A DNA stretch of 64,000 nucleotides, taken from Pseudaminobacter salicylatoxidans. GTDB lineage: Bacteria > Pseudomonadota > Alphaproteobacteria > Rhizobiales > Rhizobiaceae. Below, in pieces: positions 1 through 9,136 of this stretch (its first letter is position 1; each line of letters begins with the position of its first letter). Location of the stretch: NCBI RefSeq assembly GCF_003148475.1, contig NZ_QGGG01000003.1, positions 62,001-126,000 on the forward strand, in the 5' to 3' direction. The notes below the pieces were generated by a model. That model made no database searches. It was not told the DNA's origin and was given only the letters and a program-made list of their open reading frames with translations. The position numbers and the translations under genes are program-made.

Positions 1-465
1 GTCCAGCGCATGCTTCAGCAAAAAGGCTCCAAGCCGAGCGCCACCGAATATATGCTGCAGCAGGTGATTTTTGTCGTTCCCGCCAAGGAACGCGGCCAGA
101 TCGGCAAGCGCAAGCGCGAAGCCGAAGCCATGCGCGCCCGCTTCAGCGGCTGCGACAAGACGCGTGAATTCGCCAAGGGATTGATCGACGTCACCGTGCG
201 CGATCTCGGCCGCGTGCTCGCGCCCGAGTTGCCGCCCGAATGGGCTGACCAGATCAAGAAGACCAAGACCGGCGGCGCAACCACCGTGCGCGAAACCGAA
301 CGTGGCGTCGAGTTCATCGGCATTTGCAGCGCCCGTGAAGTTTCCGACGATCAGGTCGCCAAGATGGTCTTCCAGTCGGAAGGCACCAAGGATCAGCAGG
401 CCGAACAGCTGAACAAGACCTATATGGAAGAACTGCGCAAGCGCGCACGCATCGTCAAGCGTTGA
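1..465 (+). CDS. surA: SurA-type periplasmic peptidyl-prolyl isomerase, 3' end only
   Basis: C-terminal 154 residues of a gene that begins before the window; the frame is open from base 1. The segment is basic and soluble, with the '...[13 protein letters not shown]...[16 protein letters not shown]...[15 protein letters not shown]' pattern of the parvulin-like part of alphaproteobacterial SurA proteins. Such chaperones assist outer-membrane protein folding in the periplasm. Placement directly before pdxA and rsmA matches the usual lptD-surA-pdxA-rsmA order in Hyphomicrobiales. Its TGA (463-465) overlaps the TTG start of pdxA, suggesting translational coupling. The signal peptide and N-terminal chaperone domain lie outside the window, so the assignment rests on the C-terminus and context. 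Confidence 0.82.
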   Translation, partial: VQRMLQQKGSKPSATEYMLQQVIFVVPAKERGQIGKRKREAEAMRARFSGCDKTREFAKGLIDVTVRDLGRVLAPELPPEWADQIKKTKTGGATTVRETERGVEFIGICSAREVSDDQVAKMVFQSEGTKDQQAEQLNKTYMEELRKRARIVKR

Positions 466-1499
466 CCATTGTGGCACGTGCCAGCAACGCTCCCATACTC
501 GCACTGACCTGCGGCGATCCATCCGGCATCGGTCCAGAGATCGCCATTGCCGCCTGGCAAGCGCGCGACAGCGCCGCTGTTCCGCCTTTCTATCTGCTGA
601 GCGATACCGCACTTGTGGTTGCGCGCGCGCAAATGACCGGGCTGGAGATCGCAATCGAACACACCACGCCTGAAAAGGCCGCCGAGGTGTTTTCCCGCGC
701 GCTGCCGGTGGTGCCGCTCAAGGCGCGCTTCCACGACAGACCCGGCCATCCCGACGCCGCCAACGCCGCAGGGATCATCGAGGCGATAGACCGAGGCGTT
801 GACGATGTCTTCGCCGGCAGGGCCGCCGCGGTCGTGACCTGTCCCATCGCCAAGAAGCCACTCTACGACGCCGGCTTCCGTTTTCCCGGCCACACCGAAT
901 ATCTGGCTCACCTTGCAGGCACCAAAGTCGGCAAGGCCGTCACCCCGGTGATGATGCTTGCCGGGCCGGACCTGCGGGCGGTGCCGATCACAATCCATAT
1001 CGCGCTCAGCGATGTGCCAGGCGCCCTCACCCGCGACGCCATCGAAGAAACCGCCCGTATCACCGCCCAGGACCTCAGGACCCGTTTCGGCATCGCGAAG
1101 CCGCGCCTGGCCGTTTCCGGGCTCAATCCGCATGCCGGCGAAGGCGGCGCCATGGGGCACGAGGATGAGGCCGTCATCCGCCCCGCCGTCGAAGCCTTGC
1201 GCGCCGAAGGCATCGACGCTTTCGGCCCCCTGCCCGCCGACACCATGTTTCATCCGCGCGCCCGCGCCGGCTATGACGTGGCGATCTGCATGTATCACGA
1301 TCAGGCGCTGATACCGGCCAAGGCGCTGGCCTTCGACGAGACGGTGAACGTCACGCTGGGCCTGCCCTTCATCCGCACCTCCCCCGATCACGGCACCGCC
1401 TTCGACATTGCCGGCAAGGGCATCGCGCGCCCCGACAGCCTGATCGCCGCGCTGAAGCTCGCACGCCGGCTCGCGGACAATGAAAGCCATGCATCATGA
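462..1499 (+). CDS. pdxA: 4-hydroxythreonine-4-phosphate dehydrogenase
   Basis: 345 residues, normal for PdxA, which oxidises 4-phosphohydroxy-L-threonine in the DXP-dependent route to pyridoxal phosphate, in the cytosol. Visible family motifs are the N-terminal GDPSGIGPE (about residues 18-26), a metal-binding His in GHTEYLAHL (about 144), NPHAGEGG, and the [11 protein letters not shown] segment with its His near 278. The start is TTG at 462, overlapping the surA stop; GTG at 471 is an alternative. The ATG of rsmA overlaps the TGA stop by four bases. PdxJ, the partner enzyme, is not in this window. Confidence 0.96.
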   Translation: MTIVARASNAPILALTCGDPSGIGPEIAIAAWQARDSAAVPPFYLLSDTALVVARAQMTGLEIAIEHTTPEKAAEVFSRALPVVPLKARFHDRPGHPDAANAAGIIEAIDRGVDDVFAGRAAAVVTCPIAKKPLYDAGFRFPGHTEYLAHLAGTKVGKAVTPVMMLAGPDLRAVPITIHIALSDVPGALTRDAIEETARITAQDLRTRFGIAKPRLAVSGLNPHAGEGGAMGHEDEAVIRPAVEALRAEGIDAFGPLPADTMFHPRARAGYDVAICMYHDQALIPAKALAFDETVNVTLGLPFIRTSPDHGTAFDIAGKGIARPDSLIAALKLARRLADNESHAS

Positions 1500-2320
1500 G
1501 CCTCGACGGGCTGCCGCCGCTTCGGGACGTGATCGAGCGTCACGGCCTGCAAGCCAAGAAATCACTCGGCCAGAATTTCCTGCTTGATCTCAACCTTACC
1601 GGCAAGATCGCGCGCGCGGCCGGCGATCTGTCCACCTCGACGGTCATTGAAGTCGGCCCCGGCCCTGGCGGGCTGACACGGGCGCTGTTGATGAATGGCG
1701 CGGCACGGGTGGTTGCGATAGAGCGTGACGAACGCTGTCTGGAGGCGCTTGCGGAAGTTTCCGCGCACTATCCGGGCCGGCTGGAGGTCATTCCCGGAGA
1801 TGCGCTCAAGACCGACTTTGCCGCTCTCGCACCCGGCGAGAAGGTCAAGATCGTCGCCAATCTGCCATACAATATCGGCACGGAACTGCTGATCCGCTGG
1901 CTGACGGTGGAACAGTGGCCGCCCTTCTATGCATCGATGACGCTGATGTTCCAGCGCGAGGTGGCACAGAGGATCGTGGCGAAACCCGGCACTGAGGCCT
2001 ATGGACGCCTCGGCGTACTCGCCGGCTGGCGCACCGACGCGCGCATCGCCTTCGATGTGCCGCCGCAGGCTTTCACGCCGCCGCCCAAGGTCACGTCATC
2101 GGTCGTGCAACTCCTGCCCCGCGAAAACCCCTTGCCGGCCAATGTGCGCATGCTGGGGCGCATCACCGAAGCCGCCTTCGGCCAGCGCCGCAAGATGCTG
2201 CGCCAGAGCCTGAAAGGCATCGAGGGCGCCCGCCTGCTCGAAGCAACCGGCATCGACGGGACTCGTCGCGCCGAAACGCTGGATATTGCCGAATTCGTGG
2301 CGCTGGCCAACGCGGTGTAG
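1496..2320 (+). CDS. rsmA: 16S rRNA (adenine1518-N6/adenine1519-N6)-dimethyltransferase
   Basis: 274 residues. RsmA/KsgA dimethylates two adjacent adenines in the 3' terminal hairpin of 16S rRNA during late 30S assembly and uses S-adenosylmethionine. The LGQNFLLD segment (about 23-30), the SAM-binding loop [10 protein letters not shown] (about 51-60) and the catalytic NLPYNIGTE motif (about 121) are all intact. Translation begins at an ATG that overlaps the pdxA stop as ATGA, so the surA-pdxA-rsmA genes form one tightly coupled unit. It faces gmk across a short palindrome-rich gap. Confidence 0.97.
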   Translation: MSLDGLPPLRDVIERHGLQAKKSLGQNFLLDLNLTGKIARAAGDLSTSTVIEVGPGPGGLTRALLMNGAARVVAIERDERCLEALAEVSAHYPGRLEVIPGDALKTDFAALAPGEKVKIVANLPYNIGTELLIRWLTVEQWPPFYASMTLMFQREVAQRIVAKPGTEAYGRLGVLAGWRTDARIAFDVPPQAFTPPPKVTSSVVQLLPRENPLPANVRMLGRITEAAFGQRRKMLRQSLKGIEGARLLEATGIDGTRRAETLDIAEFVALANAV

Positions 2321-2366
2321 CGCAGCGCTTCCCTCACTCTTGATGAGCGGTGCGTAGCGTCGGGAT

Positions 2367-2434
2367 GGAGGTGGCGATGAATTTTTACCCTCACCTGCCA
2401 CGTCATGGCGACCTCCCCGCGCAGGAGAGGTAAA
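2367..2434. repeat. Interleaved imperfect inverted repeats between rsmA and gmk
   Basis: Two arm pairs overlap. GGAGGTGGCGATGA (2367-2380) pairs with TCATGGCGACCTCC (2403-2416) except for mismatches inside the GGCG core. TTTTTACC plus CTCACCTGC (from 2383) pairs imperfectly with GCAGGAGAGGTAAAA (2421-2435). The region lies between convergent genes and resembles degenerate intergenic palindromes common in rhizobial genomes; it may also act as a weak bidirectional terminator. Confidence 0.45.
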
Positions 2435-2439
2435 ACCGG

Positions 2440-3096
2440 TCACTCGGTTTCTTCTTCCAGCAGCCCTGCGACGAAATCGAACAGGCCGGGCCGGCGGTCG
2501 CGGCGCAGTCGCTCGGCCGTGACGATCGCGCGAACTTCCGCAAAGGCGGCGTTCAGGTCGTGGTTGACGACGACATAGTCGTATTGGCGCCACTGCTCGA
2601 TTTCCAGCCGCGCGTTCTCCAGCCGTTTGGCGATCACCTCGTCGGAATCTTCCGCGCGGCGCTTCAGGCGAGCTTTCAGTTCCTTCATCGACGGCGGCAG
2701 GATGAAGATCGAGACAATGTCGCCACGCATCTTTTCCTTGAGCTGCTGCGCTCCTTGCCAGTCGATGTCAAACAGCATGTCACGGCCTTCGGCCATCGCC
2801 TTTTCGGCAGGCTCGCGCGGCGTGGCGTAGAAATTGCCGTGCACCTCGGCCCATTCGAGCAGCTCATCATTGTCGCGCAGGATCTCGAATTCGCGCTTGC
2901 TGCGGAAATGGTAGTGGACGCCCTCGATCTCGCTGCCGCGCCGTGCGCGCGTGGTGACGCTGACCGACAGTTCGAGCCCCGGATCGCTTTCCAGAAGACT
3001 GCGGGCAATGGTGGACTTGCCAGCGCCGGAAGGCGACGACAGCACAAGCATGAGGCCGCGACGACGAATGGCGCCCACAGAAGTCTCAGCGCTCAT
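2440..3096 (-). CDS. gmk: Guanylate kinase
   Basis: 218 residues. It phosphorylates GMP (and dGMP) to GDP with ATP, a required step of guanine nucleotide supply. The P-loop [10 protein letters not shown] sits at residues 20-29, followed by the GMP-binding region [17 protein letters not shown] and the [11 protein letters not shown] segment typical of the family. The ATG (3094-3096) lies only a few bases after the yicC stop, so the two genes are probably cotranscribed. It is the last gene of the minus-strand fab-mltG-yicC-gmk run. Confidence 0.97.
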   Translation of the reverse strand: MSAETSVGAIRRRGLMLVLSSPSGAGKSTIARSLLESDPGLELSVSVTTRARRGSEIEGVHYHFRSKREFEILRDNDELLEWAEVHGNFYATPREPAEKAMAEGRDMLFDIDWQGAQQLKEKMRGDIVSIFILPPSMKELKARLKRRAEDSDEVIAKRLENARLEIEQWRQYDYVVVNHDLNAAFAEVRAIVTAERLRRDRRPGLFDFVAGLLEEETE

Positions 3097-3099
3097 ATG

Positions 3100-3990
3100 T
3101 TACTCCAGATTCTGTACCTGCTCGCGAAACTGATCGACCACGGCCTTCAGTTCCAGTCCGATTGCGGTAATCGAAGCGGCGTTCGATTTCGAGCACAAAG
3201 TATTCGATTCGCGGTTGAATTCCTGCGCGAGAAAATCGAGCTTGCGGCCTGTCACCCCGCCTCCGGCCAGTAACGCACGGGCGGAAGCGATATGGGTCTT
3301 GAGCCGGTCGATCTCCTCGCGAATATCCGCGCGTGTCGCCAGGAAAGCAGCTTCCTGATGCAACCGGGCTTCATCGAACCCCGTCGCGGCATCCGTAAGC
3401 AGAGCCACCTGTTCGGCCAGGCGCGCACGGATGGCGGCCGGTTCGCGCGAAGGGTCGGCTTCCGCGCGCAGCGTCAACGTCTCCATGGCATCGACATGGC
3501 CGTTCAACAGAAGCCCGAGCGCGTCGCCTTCTGCCCTGCGCGCCTGCTCCAGCCCCTCCAGCGCCGTTTCCAGCACCACCAGCGCCGCCGCGTCGAAAGC
3601 TGCCCTGGCCTCCTCGGTCTCTGTCGCTTCGGGCATGTCGAGCACCCCGCGCAACGCCAGCAATCCGTCAGCGCTGGCGGGAGCGACGTCGAACTGCTCT
3701 TCCAGCCTCTTGGCGAGGCCTGCGAGATCCCGGAGGAAAGCCTCGTTCACCACCGGCTGCACAAGCGCCCCGGCGGCGCGCGTAACGCCAAGCGAAGCCT
3801 GTATATTGCCGCGAGAAAAGCGCCGCTGCACCATCTGGCGCACTTGCACCTCCAACCGTTCATAGCCGGGCGGCAGGCGCAGGCGCACCTCGCAACTCTT
3901 GCCATTCACCGATTTGAGTTCCCACGCAATCGAAGCGCCGGCGTGTTCCGTCGACGCCCGTGAAAAGCCGGTCATACTCTGCAAGGTCAT
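3100..3990 (-). CDS. yicC: YicC/YloC family endoribonuclease
   Basis: 296 residues, full length. The N-terminus LQSMTGFSRA and the WELKSVNGKSCEVRLRLP segment are diagnostic of YicC-like proteins, as is the C-terminal KLDFLAQEFNRESNTLCSKS motif with the two acidic/asparagine positions before 'NTL'. Family members are hexameric endoribonucleases in the bacteria studied; the exact target here is unknown. The gene sits immediately upstream of gmk, a conserved pairing in many bacteria. Confidence 0.92.
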   Translation of the reverse strand: MTLQSMTGFSRASTEHAGASIAWELKSVNGKSCEVRLRLPPGYERLEVQVRQMVQRRFSRGNIQASLGVTRAAGALVQPVVNEAFLRDLAGLAKRLEEQFDVAPASADGLLALRGVLDMPEATETEEARAAFDAAALVVLETALEGLEQARRAEGDALGLLLNGHVDAMETLTLRAEADPSREPAAIRARLAEQVALLTDAATGFDEARLHQEAAFLATRADIREEIDRLKTHIASARALLAGGGVTGRKLDFLAQEFNRESNTLCSKSNAASITAIGLELKAVVDQFREQVQNLE

Positions 3991-4096
3991 CCCGCGGCCC
4001 TCTCACACGCTGGAATACGGCCGGGCCCGACCAGGTCCGGTCAATGAAACGACTGCGTCCCGCGCCCCGTCCATTCGTCCCCCGGACGAAGCCACG

Positions 4097-5275
4097 TTAT
4101 TGAGCCTGTACCTCCGACTGCCCGCCTTCCGCAGCAGCCTTGGCCGCTTCCTCTGCCTGCTTCTTCTGCACGGCGCGCCAGCGGGCCACATTCTGATTGT
4201 GCTCGTCCAGTGTCTTGGCGAAGACATGCCCGCCCGTGCCATCGGCCACGAAGTAGAGCTCATCGGTCTGCGAGGGGTTGGCCACCGCCTCCAGCGCCGC
4301 GCGGCCCGGATTGGCGATCGGCGTCGGCGGCAGCCCGTTGATCTGATAGGTGTTGTAGGCCGTCGGCTTGTCAATATCGGACTGATAGATCGGCCGATCC
4401 GCGGGGCGGCCCTTGCCACCGAACAGGCCGTAGATGATCGTCGGGTCCGACTGGAGCCGCATCTTCTTCTTCAGGCGATTGAGGAACACCGCCGCGACGC
4501 GCGGGCGCTCATCGGCGCGGCCTGTTTCCTTCTCCACGATGGACGCCAGGGTCACGAATTCGTTGATGTCGGCCAGCGGCAGGTCAGGTGCGCGGCGGGC
4601 CCAGATGTCATCGACCATCTGCTTCTGGTGGGCAAGCATCTTGTCGATGATCGACTGGCGCGTGGCGCCGCGCGTGAAGCGCTGGGTGTCGGTGGCAAGG
4701 CTGCCTTCGGCCGGCTGCGCCGCCGGCATGTCGCCCGACAGCGCTTCATGGTGGGCGATGCGCTCGAACGCCTGCTCGACCGTCAGCCCTTCGGGGATGG
4801 TCAGCGAATACATCACCGACTTGCCGCTCTTCAGAAGTTCCATCACCTCATGCATGGAAGCGCCGGCCTTGATTTCGTATTCGCCGGCCTTGAGGGCCGA
4901 ATCATTGCCATATGCGCGCACGCCGAGCCGGAAAATGCGCGAATCGCTGATCAGCCCACGACGCTCGAGCTGGTCGGCTATGTCCTGCACGCCGGTATTC
5001 GGCTTCACCAGGAAAGTCTGGTCGACCATTGTCGGCCCACGGCCCTCGAATTCGCGCTTGCCGAAATAGACCGCCGCGCCCCCCGCCAGAACGACGAGCA
5101 CGATGATCGACAGCAGGAAATTCAGGAAAACCACGAACTGATTGCGCGACGCGCGCGAACGGCGCGGGGGCGGCGTGCCGGCCTCGGGACGAAGCGCCTC
5201 GCTGGCGGATTTCGGAACGATGGGTTTCGATGGTTCGGTGCTGCGACCGATTTCAGCATCAGGAGTCGTGGTCAT
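4097..5275 (-). CDS. mltG: Endolytic murein transglycosylase MltG
   Basis: 392 residues. MltG cleaves nascent glycan strands and is thought to terminate peptidoglycan polymerisation. A proline/arginine-rich cytoplasmic tail of about 45 residues precedes one membrane span (about 46-68, NQFVVFLNFLLSIIVLVVLA). The periplasmic part carries the YceG-like domain with LASIVEKETG, whose Glu near residue 247 is the expected catalytic acid, then VAAVFLNRLKKKMRLQSDPT and YNTYQINGLPPTPI. The C-terminus is Ala/Glu-rich and low complexity. It lies between fabF and yicC, as is usual in Hyphomicrobiales. Confidence 0.96.
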   Translation of the reverse strand: MTTTPDAEIGRSTEPSKPIVPKSASEALRPEAGTPPPRRSRASRNQFVVFLNFLLSIIVLVVLAGGAAVYFGKREFEGRGPTMVDQTFLVKPNTGVQDIADQLERRGLISDSRIFRLGVRAYGNDSALKAGEYEIKAGASMHEVMELLKSGKSVMYSLTIPEGLTVEQAFERIAHHEALSGDMPAAQPAEGSLATDTQRFTRGATRQSIIDKMLAHQKQMVDDIWARRAPDLPLADINEFVTLASIVEKETGRADERPRVAAVFLNRLKKKMRLQSDPTIIYGLFGGKGRPADRPIYQSDIDKPTAYNTYQINGLPPTPIANPGRAALEAVANPSQTDELYFVADGTGGHVFAKTLDEHNQNVARWRAVQKKQAEEAAKAAAEGGQSEVQAQ

Positions 5276-5372
5276 AGCGCCTCAACAATGTTCTTGTCAG
5301 TCCCCCACCGAGCCCAGGAATCCATAAGCTGGCCCCGACCCTAAGGGCGATTATGGCAAAATTCGCGGCGAA

Positions 5373-5391
5373 ACGGTCCGCAAGGGACCGT
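5373..5391 (-). terminator. Short hairpin after fabF (weak terminator candidate)
   Basis: ACGGTCC (5373-5379) and GGACCGT (5385-5391) form a perfect 7-bp stem with a 5-base loop right after the fabF stop. On the minus strand the following bases are not a real T tract, so it may only attenuate or stabilise the transcript before mltG. Confidence 0.3.
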
Positions 5392-5392
5392 A

Positions 5393-6655
5393 TCAACCGT
5401 TATAACGCTGGAAAATCAGCGAGGCGTTGGTGCCGCCAAAACCAAAGGAATTGGAGAGTGCGACATCGACCTGACGGGCGCGCGGCTTGTTGGGAACAAG
5501 GTCGATCGCCGTATCCCGCTCGGGATTGTCGAGATTGATGGTCGCCGGGACGATGTTGTCGCGAATGGCGAGGATGGAGAAGATCGCTTCGGCGGCGCCA
5601 GCGGCACCGAGGAGATGGCCGATGGACGACTTGGTCGAGGACATCGAAATCCTGGAGGCGGCATCGCCGGCCAGCCGCTCGACAGCGCCAAGCTCAATCG
5701 TGTCGGCCATGGTCGAGGTGCCGTGGGCGTTGATGTAGTCGATGTCGCCGGGCTGCAACCCGGCGCGCTTCAGCGCCGCCGCCATGCAGCGGAACGCACC
5801 GTCGCCGTCCTCGGACGGGGCAGTGATGTGGTAGGCGTCGCCGGTCAGGCCATAGCCCGTGATCTCGGCGTAAATCTTGGCGCCGCGCGCCTTGGCATGC
5901 TCGAGTTCTTCGAGCACGACCACGCCGGCGCCCTCGCCCATGACGAAACCGTCGCGGTCGCGATCATAGGGACGCGAAGCCGTTTCGGGCGAATCGTTGC
6001 GTGCCGTGGAAAGCGCCTTGCAGGCGGCAAAGCCGGCCAGCGACAGCCGCGTGACGGGCGATTCCGCGCCGCCGGCAACCATCACGTCGGCATCGCCGAA
6101 CATGATCAGCCGCGCCGCGTCGCCGATGGCGTGCGCACCGGTGGAGCAAGCGGTGACCACGGCGTGGTTGGGGCCTTTGAGGCCATGCCGGATCGAGACC
6201 TGCCCGGAAACCAGATTGATGATGTTGCCCGGAATGAAGAAGGGGCTGATGCGGCGCGGGCCGCGATCCTGAAGGATGAGCGCGTTTTCCGCGATCCCCT
6301 CGATCCCGCCGATTCCCGAGCCGATCATCACGCCGGAGGCATGCTGCTCTTCCGGCGTCCTGGGCTCCCAGCCCGAGTCCTTCAGCGCCTCATCGGCGGC
6401 CGCAATCCCGTACAGGATGAAGTCGCCGATCTTGCGCAGTTCCTTCGGCTCCAGATAGGCCTCCGGATTGAAGGTGTTGTCGCTGCCGTCGCCACGGGGG
6501 ATCACATGCGCGATCTTGCAGGCAAGATCTTCGGTTTCGAATTCAGTGACCCGCCGTGCAGCACTCCGACCGGTCAGAAGCTCTCTCCAGCCATGCTCCA
6601 CGCCCACGCCGAACGGCGAAAGCAGACCCAGGCCAGTGACGACAACACGCCTCAT
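5393..6655 (-). CDS. fabF: Beta-ketoacyl-ACP synthase II
   Basis: 420 residues. It condenses malonyl-ACP with growing acyl-ACP in fatty-acid elongation. The Cys-His-His triad is present: Cys in VTACSTGAHAIG near residue 169, His in INAHGTSTM near 310 and His in SIGHLLGAAG near 346, with the lysine of SSTKSSIGH. The length and intact triad favour KAS II over a chain-length factor. The gene follows acpP by 33 bases on the same strand. A 7-bp hairpin (5373-5391) stands directly after its stop. Confidence 0.97.
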   Translation of the reverse strand: MRRVVVTGLGLLSPFGVGVEHGWRELLTGRSAARRVTEFETEDLACKIAHVIPRGDGSDNTFNPEAYLEPKELRKIGDFILYGIAAADEALKDSGWEPRTPEEQHASGVMIGSGIGGIEGIAENALILQDRGPRRISPFFIPGNIINLVSGQVSIRHGLKGPNHAVVTACSTGAHAIGDAARLIMFGDADVMVAGGAESPVTRLSLAGFAACKALSTARNDSPETASRPYDRDRDGFVMGEGAGVVVLEELEHAKARGAKIYAEITGYGLTGDAYHITAPSEDGDGAFRCMAAALKRAGLQPGDIDYINAHGTSTMADTIELGAVERLAGDAASRISMSSTKSSIGHLLGAAGAAEAIFSILAIRDNIVPATINLDNPERDTAIDLVPNKPRARQVDVALSNSFGFGGTNASLIFQRYNG

Positions 6656-6688
6656 ACGGTATTCTCGAAATGCTGTAGCTGACGGCGC

Positions 6689-6925
6689 TTAGGCCGAAGC
6701 CTTGTCGATGTACTTGACGGCGTCGCCGACGGTCAGGATCGTCTCGGCAGCGTCATCGGGGATTTCAACGCCGAACTCTTCCTCGAAAGCCATGACGAGT
6801 TCAACCGTGTCCAGGCTGTCGGCGCCCAGATCGTCGATGAAGCTGGCAGCTTCCGTCACCTTGTCGGCTTCAACGCCGAGATGTTCGACAACGATCTTCT
6901 TGACGCGCTCTGCAGTGTCACTCAT
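6689..6925 (-). CDS. acpP: Acyl carrier protein
   Basis: 78 residues, very acidic, the usual size. The phosphopantetheine attachment serine is Ser37 in [13 protein letters not shown]. The start is the ATG at 6925 ([10 protein letters not shown]); a longer open frame reaching 6970 adds 15 residues not found in the family. It lies between fabG and fabF and carries all acyl intermediates of fatty-acid synthesis. AcpS, which would load its prosthetic group, is encoded in this same window at 52784-53200. Confidence 0.98.
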   Translation of the reverse strand: MSDTAERVKKIVVEHLGVEADKVTEAASFIDDLGADSLDTVELVMAFEEEFGVEIPDDAAETILTVGDAVKYIDKASA

Positions 6926-6957
6926 TTGGGCATCCTCGTCTAAAATTTTGTCTGTCT

Positions 6958-6986
6958 TCGTTAACGGCACGCATGCCGGTAATCAA
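6958..6986 (-). promoter_or_regulatory. Possible acpP promoter
   Basis: On the minus strand TTGATT (6986-6981) and TAACGA (6963-6958) are separated by 17 bases, and transcription would start about 25 bases before the acpP start codon. The 247-base fabG-acpP gap also contains a 6-bp GTTCCC/GGGAAC hairpin. A separate promoter for the abundant ACP is common in other bacteria, but the -10 match is weak. Confidence 0.3.
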
Positions 6987-7172
6987 GTTGAAAGATGTTC
7001 CCGCCAGGGAACGTGGCAACGGCGGCAGAAAGTCAGTACTCCGCCGCCGCGCATTCATGGCGGCATTACACGAAAAGCTTGCCGCGTCCAATGCGAAAAC
7101 GCTGATTCTGCGCGGTTCGGCGCCACCATATACAGAAATAAGCTGTTGCCGGCGCCTTTTCACGGATCGCGA

Positions 7173-7910
7173 TCAGATCATCGCCATGCCGCCATTCACG
7201 TGAATGGTCTGGCCGGTGATGTAGGAAGCCTCGTCCGACGCGAGATAGACGACCGCCGAGGCGATCTCGGTGCCGGTGCCCATGCGACGGGCCGGAATGG
7301 CCGACATGATGGCTTCCTTCTGCTTGTCGTTCAGCTTCTCGGTCATGGCTGATTCGATAAAGCCGGGAGCAACGCAATTGACGGTGACGCCGCGCGTGGC
7401 GATCTCCTGCGCCAGAGACTTGGAAAAGCCGATCAGCCCCGCCTTGGAAGCGCAGTAGTTGGCCTGGCCGGGGTTGCCGGTAACGCCGACGACCGAGCTG
7501 ATGTTGATGATGCGGCCGGAGCGGCGGCGCATCATCGGATGGGTCAGCTCGCGCGTCAGGCGGAACGTGGCGGTCAGATTGATCTCGACCACGGAATCCC
7601 AATCGGCGTCCGACATGCGCACGAACAGACCGTCCTTGGTAATGCCGGCATTGTTGACCAGAATGTCCACGCCTTCCAGTTCGGCCTCGGCCTTCTGGCC
7701 AAGCGCCTTGACCTCGTCGCGGTCGGCGAGATTGGCCGGGAACACCTTTACGCGCTCGCCAAGCTCGGCGGCCAGCGCCTCCAGTTTTTCGGCGCGGGTG
7801 CCGTGAAGGCCCACGATTGCGCCCTGCTTGTGCAGCGCACGGGCGATCTCTTCGCCAATGCCGCCGGTAGCTCCGGTAACGAGCGCCTTGCGGCCGGTCA
7901 GATCGAACAT
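7173..7910 (-). CDS. fabG: 3-oxoacyl-ACP reductase
   Basis: 245 residues. It reduces 3-oxoacyl-ACP with NADPH in fatty-acid elongation. It is a classical short-chain dehydrogenase with a TGATGGIG cofactor loop (about 12-19), NNAG, and the Tyr-x-x-x-Lys catalytic pair in YCASK near residue 151. The ATG at 7910 is preferred over one at 7922: a GGAG sequence lies six bases before it and homologues begin MFDLTGRKALVTG. Its position between fabD and acpP separates it from the many other SDR proteins, such as the one at 23763. Confidence 0.96.
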   Translation of the reverse strand: MFDLTGRKALVTGATGGIGEEIARALHKQGAIVGLHGTRAEKLEALAAELGERVKVFPANLADRDEVKALGQKAEAELEGVDILVNNAGITKDGLFVRMSDADWDSVVEINLTATFRLTRELTHPMMRRRSGRIINISSVVGVTGNPGQANYCASKAGLIGFSKSLAQEIATRGVTVNCVAPGFIESAMTEKLNDKQKEAIMSAIPARRMGTGTEIASAVVYLASDEASYITGQTIHVNGGMAMI

Positions 7911-7964
7911 TTTTGACTCCATCTCAAGAGCACGCCCTTCACGCGGGCATCGGTTCTCAATTGT

Positions 7965-8906
7965 TCAGGCAAGCGCGGCAACAGCCGCTTCCACATCCGC
8001 CGGGGTGTTGATCGCGCTGGTGGCGATTTCCTTGTCGATGCGCCGGGCAAGTCCCGAAAGCACCTTGCCGGAGCCCACCTCATACATCGTCTTCACGCCG
8101 TTGGCGCCAAACCATTCCACCGTCTCGCGCCAGCGCACGCGGCCGGTGACCTGCTCGACCAGGCGGGCAGCGATCTGATCGGGATCGGTGAGCGGCTGCA
8201 CGACGACATTGGCGACGACCGGCACCACCGGCGCCTGTTTGGCCACACCGGCCAGCGCCTCGCGCATGGCCTCGGCGGCGGGCGTCATCAGCGCCGAATG
8301 GAAGGGGGCCGAAACCGAAAGCATGAGCGCGCGCTTGGCGCCCTTTTCGGTGCACAGCTTCGCCGCAAGCTCGACTGCCGCCCTGGCGCCGGAAATGACG
8401 AGCTGACCGCCGCCATTATCATTGGCGATCTGGCAGACCGAATTCCGGCCAGCTTCGGCGCAGGCGGCTTCCACATCGGCCTGCTCCAGCCCGATGATGG
8501 CCGCCATGGCGCCCTCGCCCACCGGAACCGCCGCCTGCATGGCATTGCCGCGAATGCGCAGGAGCCGCGCGGTATCGGCGATCGAGAACATGCCGGCCGC
8601 GGCGAGCGCGGAATATTCGCCAAGCGAATGGCCGGCGACATAGGCGACCTTGTCCTTCAGTGAGAAGCCGCGCGCTTCCATGGCGCGAAGTGCGGCAAGC
8701 GACACCGCCATCAGCGCCGGCTGGGCGTTGGCGGTCAGCGTCAGCGTCTCCTCGGGGCCTTCCCACATGATCGTGGAGAGCTTTTCGCCCAGCGCCTCAT
8801 CGACTTCCTCGAACACCGCGCGCGCTTCCGGGAACGCGTCGGCGAGGTCCTTGCCCATGCCCACGGACTGACTGCCCTGCCCCGGAAATGTGAATGCGAC
8901 GGCCAT
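7965..8906 (-). CDS. fabD: Malonyl-CoA:ACP transacylase
   Basis: 313 residues. It moves malonate from CoA to ACP, the entry step to elongation. Motifs are the N-terminal FTFPGQGSQSVGMG, the nucleophile Ser near residue 93 in AGHSLGEYSAL, and the C-terminal VSAPFHSALM. The start is the ATG at 8906; a longer frame to 9005 would add 33 unrelated residues. It heads the minus-strand fabD-fabG-acpP-fabF-mltG-yicC-gmk run. A CTTGAC -35-like hexamer lies on the minus strand at 8969-8964, but I see no good -10. Confidence 0.97.
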   Translation of the reverse strand: MAVAFTFPGQGSQSVGMGKDLADAFPEARAVFEEVDEALGEKLSTIMWEGPEETLTLTANAQPALMAVSLAALRAMEARGFSLKDKVAYVAGHSLGEYSALAAAGMFSIADTARLLRIRGNAMQAAVPVGEGAMAAIIGLEQADVEAACAEAGRNSVCQIANDNGGGQLVISGARAAVELAAKLCTEKGAKRALMLSVSAPFHSALMTPAAEAMREALAGVAKQAPVVPVVANVVVQPLTDPDQIAARLVEQVTGRVRWRETVEWFGANGVKTMYEVGSGKVLSGLARRIDKEIATSAINTPADVEAAVAALA

Positions 8907-9107
8907 GTAAGGCTCCCGAAATTGTTTCACTTCAAGGCCGTGTGACGCAAGGAAGGCTGCAAAGTCAAGGCCGCGCCCCTTCGGACGCCTGCGCAAAACA
9001 CGCATTTGGGGCGTTTTGGAAGATCGGGCATTGCCCGCCGCTCACACTCATATTCTCGACCCGTAAGGAGAATTGATTCCTCTCGGCCTCACCACGCACT
9101 AGATTTA

Positions 9108-9136
9108 GTGACAGTTTGATGACAGTTACGTGACGG
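9108..9136. promoter_or_regulatory. Pho-box-like 11-bp direct repeats
   Basis: Three units in phase with an 11-bp period: GTGACAG at 9108, ATGACAG at 9119, GTGACGG at 9130. Read on the minus strand the first two give CTGTCAT-N4-CTGTCAC, very close to the PhoB consensus CTGTCAT-A-W-A-W-CTGTCAY. The site lies between divergent fabD and the phosphoglycerol transferase gene. Other OmpR/PhoB-family regulators (for example ChvI) also use 11-bp repeats, so the regulator is not certain. Confidence 0.5.
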
